A stretch of 44,025 nucleotides of DNA from Anaerolineae bacterium (GTDB taxonomy: Bacteria > Chloroflexota > Anaerolineae > Anaerolineales > E44-bin32). A program made the translations under genes and the position numbers. The notes below the pieces were generated by a model. It had not been told where the DNA came from and made no database searches. It saw only the letters and a list, made by a program, of their open reading frames with translations. Of this stretch, positions 17,135 to 25,520 are shown in pieces (position 1 is the first letter of the stretch; each line of letters begins with the position of its first letter). Location of the stretch: assembly GCA_011174845.1 (NCBI GenBank), contig DUEW01000014.1:22058-66082 (forward strand). Reading direction: 5' to 3'.

Positions 17135-18109
17135 ATGAAAATGGAAATGTCTGACAATTGGGTCATCAATACACACAGTCTAAGTAAGTCCTATAAGGAC
17201 GTGGAGGCTCTCAAGTCACTCGACTTGAAGGTTGCCAAGAATTCAATTTTCGGTTTCTTGGGACCGAACGGCGCTGGAAAAACTACGACGATCAAACTTT
17301 TATTGGGCTTGATAAGACCTACCAGCGGTGGCGGGAGCGTCTTTGGTCACGATATTCTCCGTGACAACGTGGAGATCCGTAAGCGTATCGGGTACCTGGC
17401 CCAGAACCCGAGTTATTACAAGCATATGACAGCCCGTGAGACCCTCCGCTTTAGAGCTCGTTTCTTCTATACAGGGCCGAAGGATGCATTGGAGAATCGT
17501 ATCGCCGAAACGCTCGAAATGGCCGGGTTGACGAATAAAGCCGATCGACCAATCAAAGGTTTCTCCGGAGGTGAGCTTCAACGGTTAGGGATTGCCCAAG
17601 CCCAGGTTAATCATCCCGACTTGCTCATCTTAGACGAGCCTGCGGCTAACCTCGATCCGGGGGGGCGTAGGGACGTGCTGGAGGTGATGGAGCGGCTGCG
17701 GAAGTATACCACCATTTTCTACTCCACACACATCCTGGACGATGTCCAGCAGGTTAGCGATACCGTCGCCATTCTCAATCACGGCGAACTCGTCGCACAA
17801 GCGCCCATGGAGGAATTGTTAGCTGGGAACGACGGAACGATTTATACCGTGGTCATGGAAGGTGATCCCAGTGGGGCACAGGCTCGAGTCACCCGAAGGG
17901 AATGGGTGTCGAGTATCGATACTACTTCGATGAATGGTCGGATCACCTGGCGAGTTCATGTGACGGATGAGGAGGTTGCTAAATCGGATTTGCTGCGTTT
18001 GATCCTGGCTGATGAAGATATCAAGGTGATTGAGTTTGGGCGTAAACAGTACGAACTCGAAGAGGTGTTTTTACGCATTGTGGAAGGGGAAGAAAATGTC
18101 CAGTATTAG
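17135..18109 (+). CDS. ABC-2 type exporter, ATP-binding subunit, second system
   Basis: This is a 324-residue ABC ATPase with Walker A GPNGAGKT at residues 43-50, Q-loop region YLAQNPSYYKHM, signature FSGGELQR, Walker B LLILDEPAANLDPGGRRDV and H-loop YSTHILDDVQQV. A long C-terminal extension follows. AAGGG precedes the ATG at 17135 by four bases; in-frame ATGs at 17141 and 17147 are alternatives. The 3' end overlaps the permease gene by 14 bases, so the two are coupled. The arrangement resembles NosF/CcmA-type ATPase plus ABC-2 permease pairs; the substrate is unknown. It is clearly a separate system from the one at 12703. Confidence 0.92.
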   Translation: MKMEMSDNWVINTHSLSKSYKDVEALKSLDLKVAKNSIFGFLGPNGAGKTTTIKLLLGLIRPTSGGGSVFGHDILRDNVEIRKRIGYLAQNPSYYKHMTARETLRFRARFFYTGPKDALENRIAETLEMAGLTNKADRPIKGFSGGELQRLGIAQAQVNHPDLLILDEPAANLDPGGRRDVLEVMERLRKYTTIFYSTHILDDVQQVSDTVAILNHGELVAQAPMEELLAGNDGTIYTVVMEGDPSGAQARVTRREWVSSIDTTSMNGRITWRVHVTDEEVAKSDLLRLILADEDIKVIEFGRKQYELEEVFLRIVEGEENVQY

Positions 18110-18893
18110 CTCGCTTCAAATCGTCAATGAGTCTCCCTGGCGCAGCGGCTTCATGAACATGGTACGCAAGGAGAATAGCTTGTGGTGGGGTACCCGTAAA
18201 TGGTGGGTGCAGAGCTTGATTTGGTTCCTGATCTTGAATGGAATAGTCGTCCTCCTTCTCTGGATCGTGCCTGCCGTGGATAAGGAAGAAGCTCCGAGAG
18301 CATCAGAAGTCCTTGGTGTCTTTTTCGGTTTTTTTGGAGCCCTTAGCACCTTTGGCGTGATGATCCTCATGCAAAGCGCGATCGTGGGTGAAAAAAATTC
18401 AGGAACGGCGGCATGGATCATGTCAAACCCGGTTTCTCGTGGGGCCTTCATCTTAGCCAAGCTTATCGCCAACGGGATCGCAATTCTAACCATCATCGTT
18501 GTATTGCAGGGCCTCATCGGCTACATGCAATTTTTCCTGCATGGAGAAATCGTTCTGCGACCGATACCTTTCATGGCTGCACTTGGTCTACAGGGTCTTC
18601 ATCTGATGTTCTACCTTACCCTGGCATTGGTGCTCGGTACCTTTTTCAACGGTAGAGGGCCCGTGATCGGGATATCGATCGCCGTCCTCATCGGACAGGA
18701 TTTGCTAGGGCAATTAATTGCGATGAAATTTCCATGGTTTCCTACGCTGATGCCGATGCGGTTGGTAGATATGGCATTGCCTTTAGCTCAAGGTGGGACG
18801 CTATCTTCATATACCCCTGTGATCGCCACCACACTGATGTCGCTGTCGTTCCTTTTGCTGGCGATATGGCGTTTCAGGCGGGAGGAATTCTGA
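18096..18893 (+). CDS. ABC-2 type exporter permease, second system
   Basis: This is a 265-residue integral membrane protein. The start at 18096 is preferred over an in-frame start at 18030 because GGAAGGGGAAG precedes it and because it gives a normal overlap with the ATPase gene. Six hydrophobic segments are seen, including SLIWFLILNGIVVLLLWIV, FFGFFGALSTFGVMILM and ILTIIVVLQGLIGYMQFF. EKNSGTAAWIMSNPVSRGAF is the cytoplasmic coupling motif of ABC-2 permeases of the NosY kind. There is no large external domain, unlike the permeases at 13599 and 14828. It pairs with the ATPase encoded just upstream. Confidence 0.9.
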   Translation: MSSISSLQIVNESPWRSGFMNMVRKENSLWWGTRKWWVQSLIWFLILNGIVVLLLWIVPAVDKEEAPRASEVLGVFFGFFGALSTFGVMILMQSAIVGEKNSGTAAWIMSNPVSRGAFILAKLIANGIAILTIIVVLQGLIGYMQFFLHGEIVLRPIPFMAALGLQGLHLMFYLTLALVLGTFFNGRGPVIGISIAVLIGQDLLGQLIAMKFPWFPTLMPMRLVDMALPLAQGGTLSSYTPVIATTLMSLSFLLLAIWRFRREEF

Positions 18894-19251
18894 GGTTTGC
18901 TTATTAAGTGAGAGGGAATAGCAGAGAGGTTGTAGCGGAGGTACAGCCATGATTGTTCAAAAAGAACGCTTAAGAGGTATCCCTAAGAACATGTTAAGGT
19001 TGCGACTGAGGATTAAGGGAATAAAAGGATATTCGTACGTCGGACATGAAGTGAGTGACAAAGTACGGCACGTTGAACCTGTTGACATCATGGTTCAGCG
19101 CTTACGCCTTGGTCATTCTTGACCAAGGATATGCTTTGAAGAAAGGTCGCACTGATGAGGAGAATTGAGACGACCGGCTCCAATGACAGGTCAAGTGGTA
19201 TCTCCTCATATGAGCGCTTGCTAATTGGTTGCTGCTAGTTGGGAGAGAGAC
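18894..19251. other. Intergenic region between exporter and patatin gene, with one small ORF
   Basis: No hairpin terminator is seen after the permease gene. The stretch holds the 57-codon ORF at 18949-19122 described separately. Nothing else was recognised in it. Confidence 0.4.
18949..19122 (+). CDS. Possible small basic protein (57 aa)
   Basis: ATG at 18949 is preceded by GCGGAGG at seven-base spacing, a strong ribosome-binding site. The 57-residue product is basic (MIVQKERLRGIPKNMLRLRL at the N-terminus) and contains IKGYSYVGHEVSDKVRHVEP further on. There is no membrane helix or signal peptide. No family is recognised. It lies between the second exporter operon and the patatin gene. Support comes from the ribosome-binding site only, so it may be spurious. 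Confidence 0.4.
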   Translation: MIVQKERLRGIPKNMLRLRLRIKGIKGYSYVGHEVSDKVRHVEPVDIMVQRLRLGHS

Positions 19252-20130
19252 ATGAGCAGGAAATTACGACGTCCAGTGGTAGGGCTCGCATTAAGCGGGG
19301 GTGGCGCACGAGGGCTGGCGCACATCGGTGTGCTCAAAGTGCTGGAACGCGAGGGTATCCCGATCGATTGTCTCGCCGGTTCGAGCATGGGGGGCATCAT
19401 CGCTGCGGTGTACGCGGCTGGCGTCTCGCTAACGGAGCTGGAGGCGGAAGCAAATCGCATGGCCAGGCTTCGCGAGCTCGTAAAACTTGTGGATCTTCTA
19501 CCCCCTCGCCGGGGTTTGTTGGCCGGGAATCGCCTGCGTGCATTCCTTTCGAGGTTCGTTGATCCAAGTCTTACCTTTCACGACCTCCATTTGCCGCTGG
19601 CCCTTACAGCGGTTGATCTCCTGAGTGGGGAGGAGATCCGTCTTGACGAGGGACCCGTGATCGATGCGATCCTTGCCACATGTGCGTTTCCTGGGGTTTT
19701 GCCACCTGTGGCATCGAACGGTCATTGGTTGGTGGATGGTGGATTGTTGAACAATCTGCCGGTAGATGTAGTACGTAATCTTGGTGCCGAGGTCGTGATT
19801 GCCAGCAATGTCACACCGGATTCGGTGCAAGAAAATCCTCTTGAGGCCCCAGAAACACTGCGCTTACTGCCGGATTTCTTATGGGATTCCTATCGAGCCA
19901 TCACGCTGCTTGGCAGAGCACTAACCCGGATGAGGATTGTCGACGCAAGGCCGGAGGTTCTTATCCAGCCACCTCTTCCATCTGATATTGGGATCTTTTC
20001 CAGCTTTCCCCGAGCTGGCGAGATCATTGAAACCGGTGAGCGAGAAGCTAACAGATGCTTACCCCGGCTGATCGAAGCCACACGCCCCGGGGTGGATTCG
20101 ATGATTCCTGTCGCCATCGGAGGAAGGTGA
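19252..20130 (+). CDS. Patatin-like phospholipase family protein
   Basis: This is a 292-residue serine lipase/acyl hydrolase of the patatin (RssA-like) family. The oxyanion-hole motif GGGARG is at residues 16-21, nucleophile Ser45 lies in GSSMG, and catalytic Asp162 is in VDGGLLNNLPVDV, so the Ser-Asp dyad is intact. The ATG at 19252 is chosen because GGGAGAGAG precedes it and the protein then begins just before the conserved core; an upstream TTG at 19225 is less likely. There is no signal peptide, so a cytoplasmic or inner-membrane-face location is expected. It sits among exporter and membrane-protease genes, suggesting lipid turnover at the membrane. Confidence 0.93.
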   Translation: MSRKLRRPVVGLALSGGGARGLAHIGVLKVLEREGIPIDCLAGSSMGGIIAAVYAAGVSLTELEAEANRMARLRELVKLVDLLPPRRGLLAGNRLRAFLSRFVDPSLTFHDLHLPLALTAVDLLSGEEIRLDEGPVIDAILATCAFPGVLPPVASNGHWLVDGGLLNNLPVDVVRNLGAEVVIASNVTPDSVQENPLEAPETLRLLPDFLWDSYRAITLLGRALTRMRIVDARPEVLIQPPLPSDIGIFSSFPRAGEIIETGEREANRCLPRLIEATRPGVDSMIPVAIGGR

Positions 20131-20261
20131 TTTCTTTATGGCAATAGAGTCATACGTTGAATGGCCCGGTTTACCTCAAAGGTGATGCTCGTAACTTTAT
20201 ACGCAAGATGGGTTGCTTATTGTAAATTATAAAGCTGCGCTTCGTGCAAGGGGTCTAGATC

Positions 20262-20963
20262 ATGAAAACACAAAGTATTGTCAAGCCCATGAGATTCTGG
20301 CAGTCGTTGCTTTTCTTTATGATCCCCGGGCTGTATGGCCTTTTTGCACAGTACGTTCTCCTTCCTTCTATAGTGCGACTTGGAATCTCAGAGGAGAACG
20401 CGTATAACGCGGTGCACCTTACAGTATTCATTGGATTGTTCTTGGCTACAATCCTTGCCTTGCGAGTGGAAGGATGGCCTCTTAGGTGGACATCGATTAA
20501 GGAACGCCTTCGTATTAAACGCATGGATTCCACTGCTTGGAAATGGACACTCCCCTTCTTGGTTCTCTACCTCGTTCTGGGATTTCTCCTCAATATGCTT
20601 GCCCAGTTCGTGTACGAGCAGCTGGGTTTCTGGCCTCCGGATGCGGATATCCCACTCACAAATATCCCCTATCTTTTGATCGTGTTCGTGGCCAATATCT
20701 TCAGCGAAGAGCTCTGGTGGCGTGGTTACATTCTCCCTCGTCAGGAGCTGGAACATGGAAAATCTGCCTGGATCGTGAATGGGGTGCTTTGGTCGTTATT
20801 TCACTTGTTCAAGTGGTGGGCAGTGCCTTTTATGCTCGTCAAACACTGGATGTTACCCTTCGTTGTCCAACGCACAAAGAACACCACTCCTGCAATTGTG
20901 ATTCACTTTGTTTCGAACGGAATTGGCATATTGCTCAGCATCTTGCCCTTGTTGACTGGGTAG
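20262..20963 (+). CDS. CPBP-family intramembrane metalloprotease
   Basis: This is a 233-residue multi-pass membrane protein of the CPBP (CAAX protease / bacteriocin-processing, Abi) family. The active-site motif EExxxR is present as SEELWWRGYILP (Glu149, Glu150, Arg154). It is followed by His181 in WSLFHLFKW and His215 in VIHFVSNGIG, so the catalytic set looks complete. Hydrophobic segments lie at about 12-35, 50-68, 95-117, 135-150, 170-195 and 215-230. AAGGGG precedes the ATG. Relatives process peptides or give immunity to bacteriocins; no target is identified here. It lies between the patatin gene and a small one-helix protein. Confidence 0.92.
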   Translation: MKTQSIVKPMRFWQSLLFFMIPGLYGLFAQYVLLPSIVRLGISEENAYNAVHLTVFIGLFLATILALRVEGWPLRWTSIKERLRIKRMDSTAWKWTLPFLVLYLVLGFLLNMLAQFVYEQLGFWPPDADIPLTNIPYLLIVFVANIFSEELWWRGYILPRQELEHGKSAWIVNGVLWSLFHLFKWWAVPFMLVKHWMLPFVVQRTKNTTPAIVIHFVSNGIGILLSILPLLTG

Positions 20964-21219
20964 CTGAGGTTGTAAGCGCGTTCATTATGAGTAGGGTCTT
21001 CTCAGACTCAGAGGAATAATCATAAAGTAAATTGGTATCTCGCTGCCCCGTAAAGTACGTGGAACTTACGAGAGCGGTCGTAGCCTCAGCTCTTAACCAT
21101 TGTCAGCTTGCCCGTAAGGGTTATCTAATAAATTCTCAATCTATGGTGGAAGTATAAGAGTTAAATCCGAATATGATAAGCCATTGAGTAAGTTGGGTTA
21201 TTAAGGGAGGACCTTAGAT

Positions 21220-21408
21220 ATGCTTAAGTCGCCTCGTCACACTGGAGGATATCTTCTAGCAGCTGCCCTCGGTGCATTCGTAGGTGGTGCCGTTGCGCTT
21301 GTAGTCAGCAGAGTGCTTCCCAAGATGTTGTCACAGATGATGTCCGGTATGATGCACAATATGAAGGAGCAAATGGGCGAGGAAGGCTACAATCCCGAGG
21401 ATATTTGA
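21220..21408 (+). CDS. Small Met-rich protein with one membrane helix
   Basis: This 62-residue protein has good start signals (AAGGGAGG before the ATG). Residues about 9-33 form one membrane helix, with GGYLLAAALGAFVGGAVALV at its core. After it comes a Met-rich amphipathic stretch, LPKMLSQMMSGMMHNMKEQM, then an acidic tail (GEEGYNPEDI). The family is unknown. The Met spacing could make a hydrophobic helix face or a soft-metal (copper) site; neither is established. It stands alone before a repeat-filled convergent region. Confidence 0.75.
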   Translation: MLKSPRHTGGYLLAAALGAFVGGAVALVVSRVLPKMLSQMMSGMMHNMKEQMGEEGYNPEDI

Positions 21409-21486
21409 CGTCAAATGATGGCAGGCTTCGTGGAAGCTTAGCTGTAGTTCAACGGAAAAAATCGCCTGTTGCTTTTTGTATCAAAT

Positions 21487-21779
21487 GTAGCCGCACCCTT
21501 CAGGGTGCGCAGATGTGCGGGCTAGTACCTGTGGCCAGAGATAAATGCTGAGGAGATTGTTTTGCTGTAGCCGCACCCTTCAGGGTGCGCAGATGTGCGG
21601 GCTAATACCTGTGGCCAGAGATAAATGCTGAGGAGATTGTTTTGCTGTAGCCGCACCCTTCAGGGTGCGCAGATGTGCGGGCTAGTACCTGTGGCCACAG
21701 ATAAGTGCTGAGAGGATTGTTTTGCTGTAGTCGCACCCTTTAGTGTGCGCAGATGCGCAGGCTGAAGCCTGCGGCTACA
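21487..21779. repeat. 80-bp tandem repeat, about 3.6 copies, each with a palindromic core
   Basis: Units begin with GTAGCCGCACCC at 21487, 21567 and 21647 and with the variant GTAGTCGCACCC at 21727, an exact 80-bp period. Each has a small hairpin, CGCACCC/GGGTGCG in the first. The last, partial copy (21726-21779) keeps closed ends (TGTAG...CTACA) and a second hairpin, GCAGGCT/AGCCTGC. This suggests it is nearest the original interspersed element, and the other copies arose by tandem duplication of an element plus about 27 bp of flank. Confidence 0.92.
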
Positions 21780-21837
21780 TATAACAATCTGGAATGAGTG
21801 TGGGAGGGATATGCGCTATCCCCATGTGAAAAACACT

Positions 21838-21865
21838 GTAGGGGCGCACAGCCGTGCGCCCCTAC
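21838..21865. repeat. Palindrome of the GTAGGGGC family
   Basis: Perfect 12-bp arms GTAGGGGCGCAC (21838-21849) and GTGCGCCCCTAC (21854-21865) flank a four-base loop. Elements ending in GTAGGGGC/GCCCCTAC recur at 32251 and 38403, which marks this as an interspersed repeat family. Confidence 0.9.
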
Positions 21866-22043
21866 GATGATCCTGGGTTACATGTACCTTCTTGGTGAGG
21901 TGATATCAATTGAAAGTGTGTTCTTTAAAGTGGGCTTTTCTGAGATAGGCTTATAAAAAGGGGGATTTGAGAACGACATTTTTATGCCTGGAAGGTTAAT
22001 TGGTATGTATTGGCATAGGTTATCCAGAGGGACTCCTCAAATT

Positions 22044-22697
22044 TTATCCCCGTCTCACAATCCCCTTTTGCCAAGCATAAACGGCCGCTTGAGTGCGGTC
22101 AGCAAGTTGTAGCTTGCTCAAGATATTGCTCACGTGGCCTTTGACCGTATTTTCGCTGATCACCAACCGCTCAGCGATCGAGCTGTTGTTCAAACCATTC
22201 GCGATTAACTTAAGAACCTCTATCTCGCGTAAGGTCAATTGGGTATAAGGATTCATGCCCCTGTTGTTCGATCCGTGGACTTCCTGGATCACACGTGCGG
22301 CTACCCGCGGATGTAATGTAGCTTCCCCTCTGGCTGCTCGACGAGTAGCATCGGCGAGTTCCTGCATATTAACGTCTTTGAGGAGGTAAGAGATCGCTCC
22401 AGCTTGTATGGCTGGGAAGATGTGTTCATCTTGGTGGTAGGAGGTCAAGACCACGATTTGTGTACGAGGGCTCGCGTCCTTCACACGTCTGGTTGCTTCA
22501 ACGCCGTCCATACCCGACATGACGAGGTCCATCAAAACCACATCGGGGACATATTCTAACGCTAGTTCAACGGATTCTTTACCACAACCAGCCTCAGCGA
22601 TCACGGTGATATCGGGCTGTGCATCCAAGAAGGCCTTAACACCTTGCCGTACAACCTCATGATCATCTACGACGAGCACAGTTATTTGCCCGCTCAT
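22044..22697 (-). CDS. NarL/LiaR-family response regulator, second system
   Basis: This is a 217-residue regulator. The receiver domain begins VLVVDDHEVVRQGVKAFL with a complete acidic pair (Asp11, Asp12), phospho-acceptor Asp57 in VVLMDLVMSGMDG and the conserved lysine in YLLKDV. The C-terminal LuxR-type helix-turn-helix reads LTLREIEVLKLIANGLNNSS, then AERLVISENTVKGHVSNIL. Its ATG overlaps the kinase stop codon as ATGA, so kinase and regulator are translationally coupled. Similarity to the regulator at 10227 suggests a shared ancestor. Kinases and regulators of this kind often respond to cell-envelope stress in Gram-positive relatives (LiaRS, VraSR); that is inference here. Confidence 0.95.
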   Translation of the reverse strand: MSGQITVLVVDDHEVVRQGVKAFLDAQPDITVIAEAGCGKESVELALEYVPDVVLMDLVMSGMDGVEATRRVKDASPRTQIVVLTSYHQDEHIFPAIQAGAISYLLKDVNMQELADATRRAARGEATLHPRVAARVIQEVHGSNNRGMNPYTQLTLREIEVLKLIANGLNNSSIAERLVISENTVKGHVSNILSKLQLADRTQAAVYAWQKGIVRRG

Positions 22698-24310
22698 GCT
22701 GCCACTCTGGTCCGACTGGGCTCTTTATCGTTGTGGTAGGCGCTTTTAATGCTGACCTTAGTGCCTCTTCCAGGTGCACTCTCGACAAGAAGCTTCCCTT
22801 GGATCATCTCTGCCCGTTCGTATATCGAACGTAGTCCTAATCCGTGATGCTGTTTGGTGAAGTCAAACCCCCGTCCGTTATCGGAAATCGTGAGCGTGAG
22901 CTCCTCCATCCCATATACCAACCGGATCTCGGCACGATCTGCCTGGCTGTGCCTCACGACATTGGCTAGTGCACCTTGAACGATGCGGAACAATGCTTGT
23001 TCGATCTCCAATGAGAGCGGCCGTTCATTTTGGATACGGACATTGATGTCGATACCGCTTTGATTCGAGCAGTCGAGAGCATACTCTCGCACTGCCGTTG
23101 CCAGTCCCCTGCCTTGCAGGGCGAAGGGACGTAATTCTCGTATCAAGTCAGTCAACTCTTGGCGTACTTCATAGAGCAGCTTCTCAGCCTCGACGAGATT
23201 CTCCTCAGCCTCATCTGGATCAGGGTGGAAATGTGCCCGAGCGGCGCCAAGTTGGGCTGAAGCAGCGAATGCCTGTTGCTTTACGCTATCGTGAAGATCA
23301 CGCGCAAGCCGGTTACGCTCCTCCATCACGGACATCTGCTGGCGTTCTTCGAGCAAGTTTTCCAATTGAGCTGCCATATGGTTCAGACCTTGAGCAAGTC
23401 GACCCAGCTCATCACCCGATGGGTCATCAACGAAGATAGAAAAGTTGCCCTGGCTCCAAGCATCGGCGGATACAAATAATTTTTTCAATCGCCACACAAG
23501 TCCCCTTGCGGTTAGCGAGCCAATAATGGTCCCCAATACAGCAGCAAAGACGGTGATGAACAAAAGACTGATACCAACCTGTCTTGCGATTTCAGAGAAT
23601 GTCCAGACCTCGCCAACCCCCATTTTACGCATGAACGCTACAGTACCTAAAACTTGATCCTGATCACTTTCGTTGAGAATCGGTGCCACCTCATTAACAA
23701 CTCGATACTTCTCCCTAATTATAGGTACCGCGCCGACCATTCTGTTGTTGGCGCTAAAGGTATACAGGTTGTTGTAGTCGGTCTCACCCGAGAGAGCCAG
23801 CTCTAGAGGTACCTCCAAACCTGGAATCTCACTGACATTGAAGTTTTCCCCGACGTGGGTGTTTTCAAGGAATCCATGAGGCAAGGTGTCGATCAACTCC
23901 CCATCCGCGTCGAGGAAAATCACGTACGTAATGTTGGTGGTAAACGCTCCGAGAAAGAAATTGCCCAACATGATAGGCTCGGTATCCGTTGAGTTCGCCT
24001 TATATTCCCCAAGATGCTCGCGTAAACCTTGAACATCCGGGGGAATCTTCGAGAGATAAGAGCTGACCAACGGTGTGTATTCTGAATGTAAATCCTCAAA
24101 AACCAACTCCGGCTTAACTTTGGTCTCCTTTGCCAGATTGACGGCCAGCCCAATAATGAAAGCGATTTCTAGGACAAGTAAAGCTGCGACGGTGACCAAG
24201 GTATAGCTCAATGTCAACTTCCATCGAAGTTGACGAAGACGACAGCTCAAGAGTGCAAAGAGTTTTTGCAAAGCTTCACGTGTAATGGTCAAACCTTCTC
24301 CCGCGTCCAA
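22694..24310 (-). CDS. NarX/LiaS-type sensor histidine kinase, second system
   Basis: This sensor kinase has about 538 residues. Helices at about 33-54 and 254-277 bracket an outer domain of about 200 residues, which matches no family I recognise. HAMP follows at about 278-325. The HisKA_3 segment MEERNRLARDLHDSVKQQAF has phospho-acceptor His340, and the HATPase domain at about 437-527 has LANVVRHSQ, SDNGRGFD and GLGLRSIYERAEM. The start is uncertain: TTG at 24310 follows GAGGAG by two bases, the same spacing as the histidine phosphatase ATG at 2744; a later TTG at 24292 is possible. It lacks the GAF domains of the kinase at 4669. Confidence 0.93.
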   Translation of the reverse strand: MDAGEGLTITREALQKLFALLSCRLRQLRWKLTLSYTLVTVAALLVLEIAFIIGLAVNLAKETKVKPELVFEDLHSEYTPLVSSYLSKIPPDVQGLREHLGEYKANSTDTEPIMLGNFFLGAFTTNITYVIFLDADGELIDTLPHGFLENTHVGENFNVSEIPGLEVPLELALSGETDYNNLYTFSANNRMVGAVPIIREKYRVVNEVAPILNESDQDQVLGTVAFMRKMGVGEVWTFSEIARQVGISLLFITVFAAVLGTIIGSLTARGLVWRLKKLFVSADAWSQGNFSIFVDDPSGDELGRLAQGLNHMAAQLENLLEERQQMSVMEERNRLARDLHDSVKQQAFAASAQLGAARAHFHPDPDEAEENLVEAEKLLYEVRQELTDLIRELRPFALQGRGLATAVREYALDCSNQSGIDINVRIQNERPLSLEIEQALFRIVQGALANVVRHSQADRAEIRLVYGMEELTLTISDNGRGFDFTKQHHGLGLRSIYERAEMIQGKLLVESAPGRGTKVSIKSAYHNDKEPSRTRVAA

Positions 24311-24863
24311 CGCTCCTCGGCTACATATTTAACAACTGTGCGGGAGATTTAGTTCAACCGATTTTCTAACAAGTGTTAACGCATCAATCATAAGGCCAGC
24401 TTCAAGGAGAGGCATGGGCACAGAGGATGGTTCTCTACCACCCTTGGGAGGGGTATAAAACTGTCCTGTGGGCTCGTGTATTCGATTACGGCTTAACTTA
24501 TGATGTAGCGGCGGGGAATTGACTGAAACCCTGTAATCTTGAAGTGGAGGTCAGTGATTGTCATTTCACGATGTGAGCAAATCAATAAGGTTGTTCAGTT
24601 TGATCATCGAATAGGTTCATGGCCGCTTCTGATATCGGATAGATAGTGGAAAAGGAAGACGCCCCGGTGGCCGCCGAGGCGTCGTCTGGAAAGCCCGTTT
24701 AGCCCTAATGGAACTAGTAGAGACTTTCCTGTGATTAACAATACTCGATTTTCCTCTCGAACTCAACATTCCTGGCATGTGAGGAAGCGCTCCATCGTAA
24801 GAAGAATCCAAGCGGATGGCCCCTTTTGAAGTTTTTTTCCTTCGTAATTGAGGAGGTTTACCG
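24311..24863. other. 553-bp region between divergent genes, one hairpin
   Basis: This region lies between the minus-strand kinase and the plus-strand ParB-like gene, so it must contain promoters for both. The only structure seen is an imperfect hairpin at 24658-24683 (arms GACGCC/GGCGTC and CGG/CCG). No RNA gene or convincing ORF was recognised. Confidence 0.4.
24658..24683. repeat. Imperfect hairpin, GACGCC/GGCGTC arms
   Basis: Outer 6-bp arms (24658-24663 and 24678-24683), a one-base mismatch, then CGG/CCG and a six-base loop. A pyrimidine-rich tail follows on the minus strand only, where no gene is present to terminate. Its role is unclear. Confidence 0.45.
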
Positions 24864-25520
24864 GTGCATTTAACAAAACCGCATCTTTATCACAAGGCAG
24901 TTCGAGAGTGTCTTTGGTCCTTAACAGAACCTGATGATCCCGCATTACCTAGGGCATTGGAATTGTATTGGAAAGCCCGTATTCGAGGCCGGCTAAGGAA
25001 GGTATGGTCTTCCTTCACCGGTAGTGATCATGCATTGATTGATTTGAATTCGATCAAGACCGAGAAATTTGTATATAGCTGGCGGTATGTCGGGGTACGA
25101 GAGGTGCAGATTAATAAAATCGTGGGCAGTGAAGGGCTATGCAATACCTTCGATAGAGCTTTCTATCCGCTGCGATCTCAAGATGAGGCTCGCTGGTTGA
25201 GCGTTGCAGTCTCCAAGTTGAACGGCAGTCAAACACCTCCGATCGATCTTGTTCAAATTGCCTCGAGATACTTTGTCCAGAATGGTCAGTATCACATTTC
25301 AGTAGCCCGTGCGATGGGAAAGAAAGTGATCAAAGCATATGTGACTCGATGGGATGTCTCAGAGAGATCGGTTGGTCATCGGTTGAAGGTTAGCTATGTA
25401 AGGTCAACTGAATGTATTCCCGATGACTTTACCGGCCAGCGAAAAATTCAGCCCACGATTACATCACCATTCTTTGAAAAGGTGGGTGAAGGAGTTGAAT
25501 ACGTTACAGAAAAAGTGTGA
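24864..25520 (+). CDS. Degenerate ParB/Srx-like domain protein
   Basis: The 218-residue product starts at a GTG preceded by AGGAGG at seven-base spacing. The segment PPIDLVQIASRYFVQNGQYH, followed by ISVARAMGKKVIKAYVTRW (residues about 128-165), matches the ParB/sulfiredoxin-like fold found in many stand-alone Chloroflexota proteins. The usual phosphate-binding D-G-x-H-R signature is changed to N-G-Q-Y-H, which may abolish nucleotide binding. The N-terminal 90 residues, with several Trp and basic residues, are of no known family. Chromosome partitioning is unlikely, since no ParA is near. It overlaps the following small ORF and lies upstream of the peptide importer. Confidence 0.7.
   Translation: MHLTKPHLYHKAVRECLWSLTEPDDPALPRALELYWKARIRGRLRKVWSSFTGSDHALIDLNSIKTEKFVYSWRYVGVREVQINKIVGSEGLCNTFDRAFYPLRSQDEARWLSVAVSKLNGSQTPPIDLVQIASRYFVQNGQYHISVARAMGKKVIKAYVTRWDVSERSVGHRLKVSYVRSTECIPDDFTGQRKIQPTITSPFFEKVGEGVEYVTEKV

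Larger units (their letters stand above)
21409..22043. other. Repeat-rich region between convergent genes
   Basis: This 635-bp gap between a plus-strand gene and the minus-strand regulator holds the 80-bp tandem array (21487-21779) and a separate palindrome (21838-21865). No coding potential was recognised. One or both hairpin structures may end transcription from either side. Confidence 0.6.

Noticed and set aside
21487-21779. Array of evenly spaced repeats that could be a CRISPR
   Set aside because: The whole 80-bp unit is repeated, including the part that would be the spacer, so it is a plain tandem repeat.
24864-25520. Chromosome partitioning ParB protein
   Set aside because: No ParA or parS-like sites nearby, and the key motif is altered; only a distant fold match is claimed.
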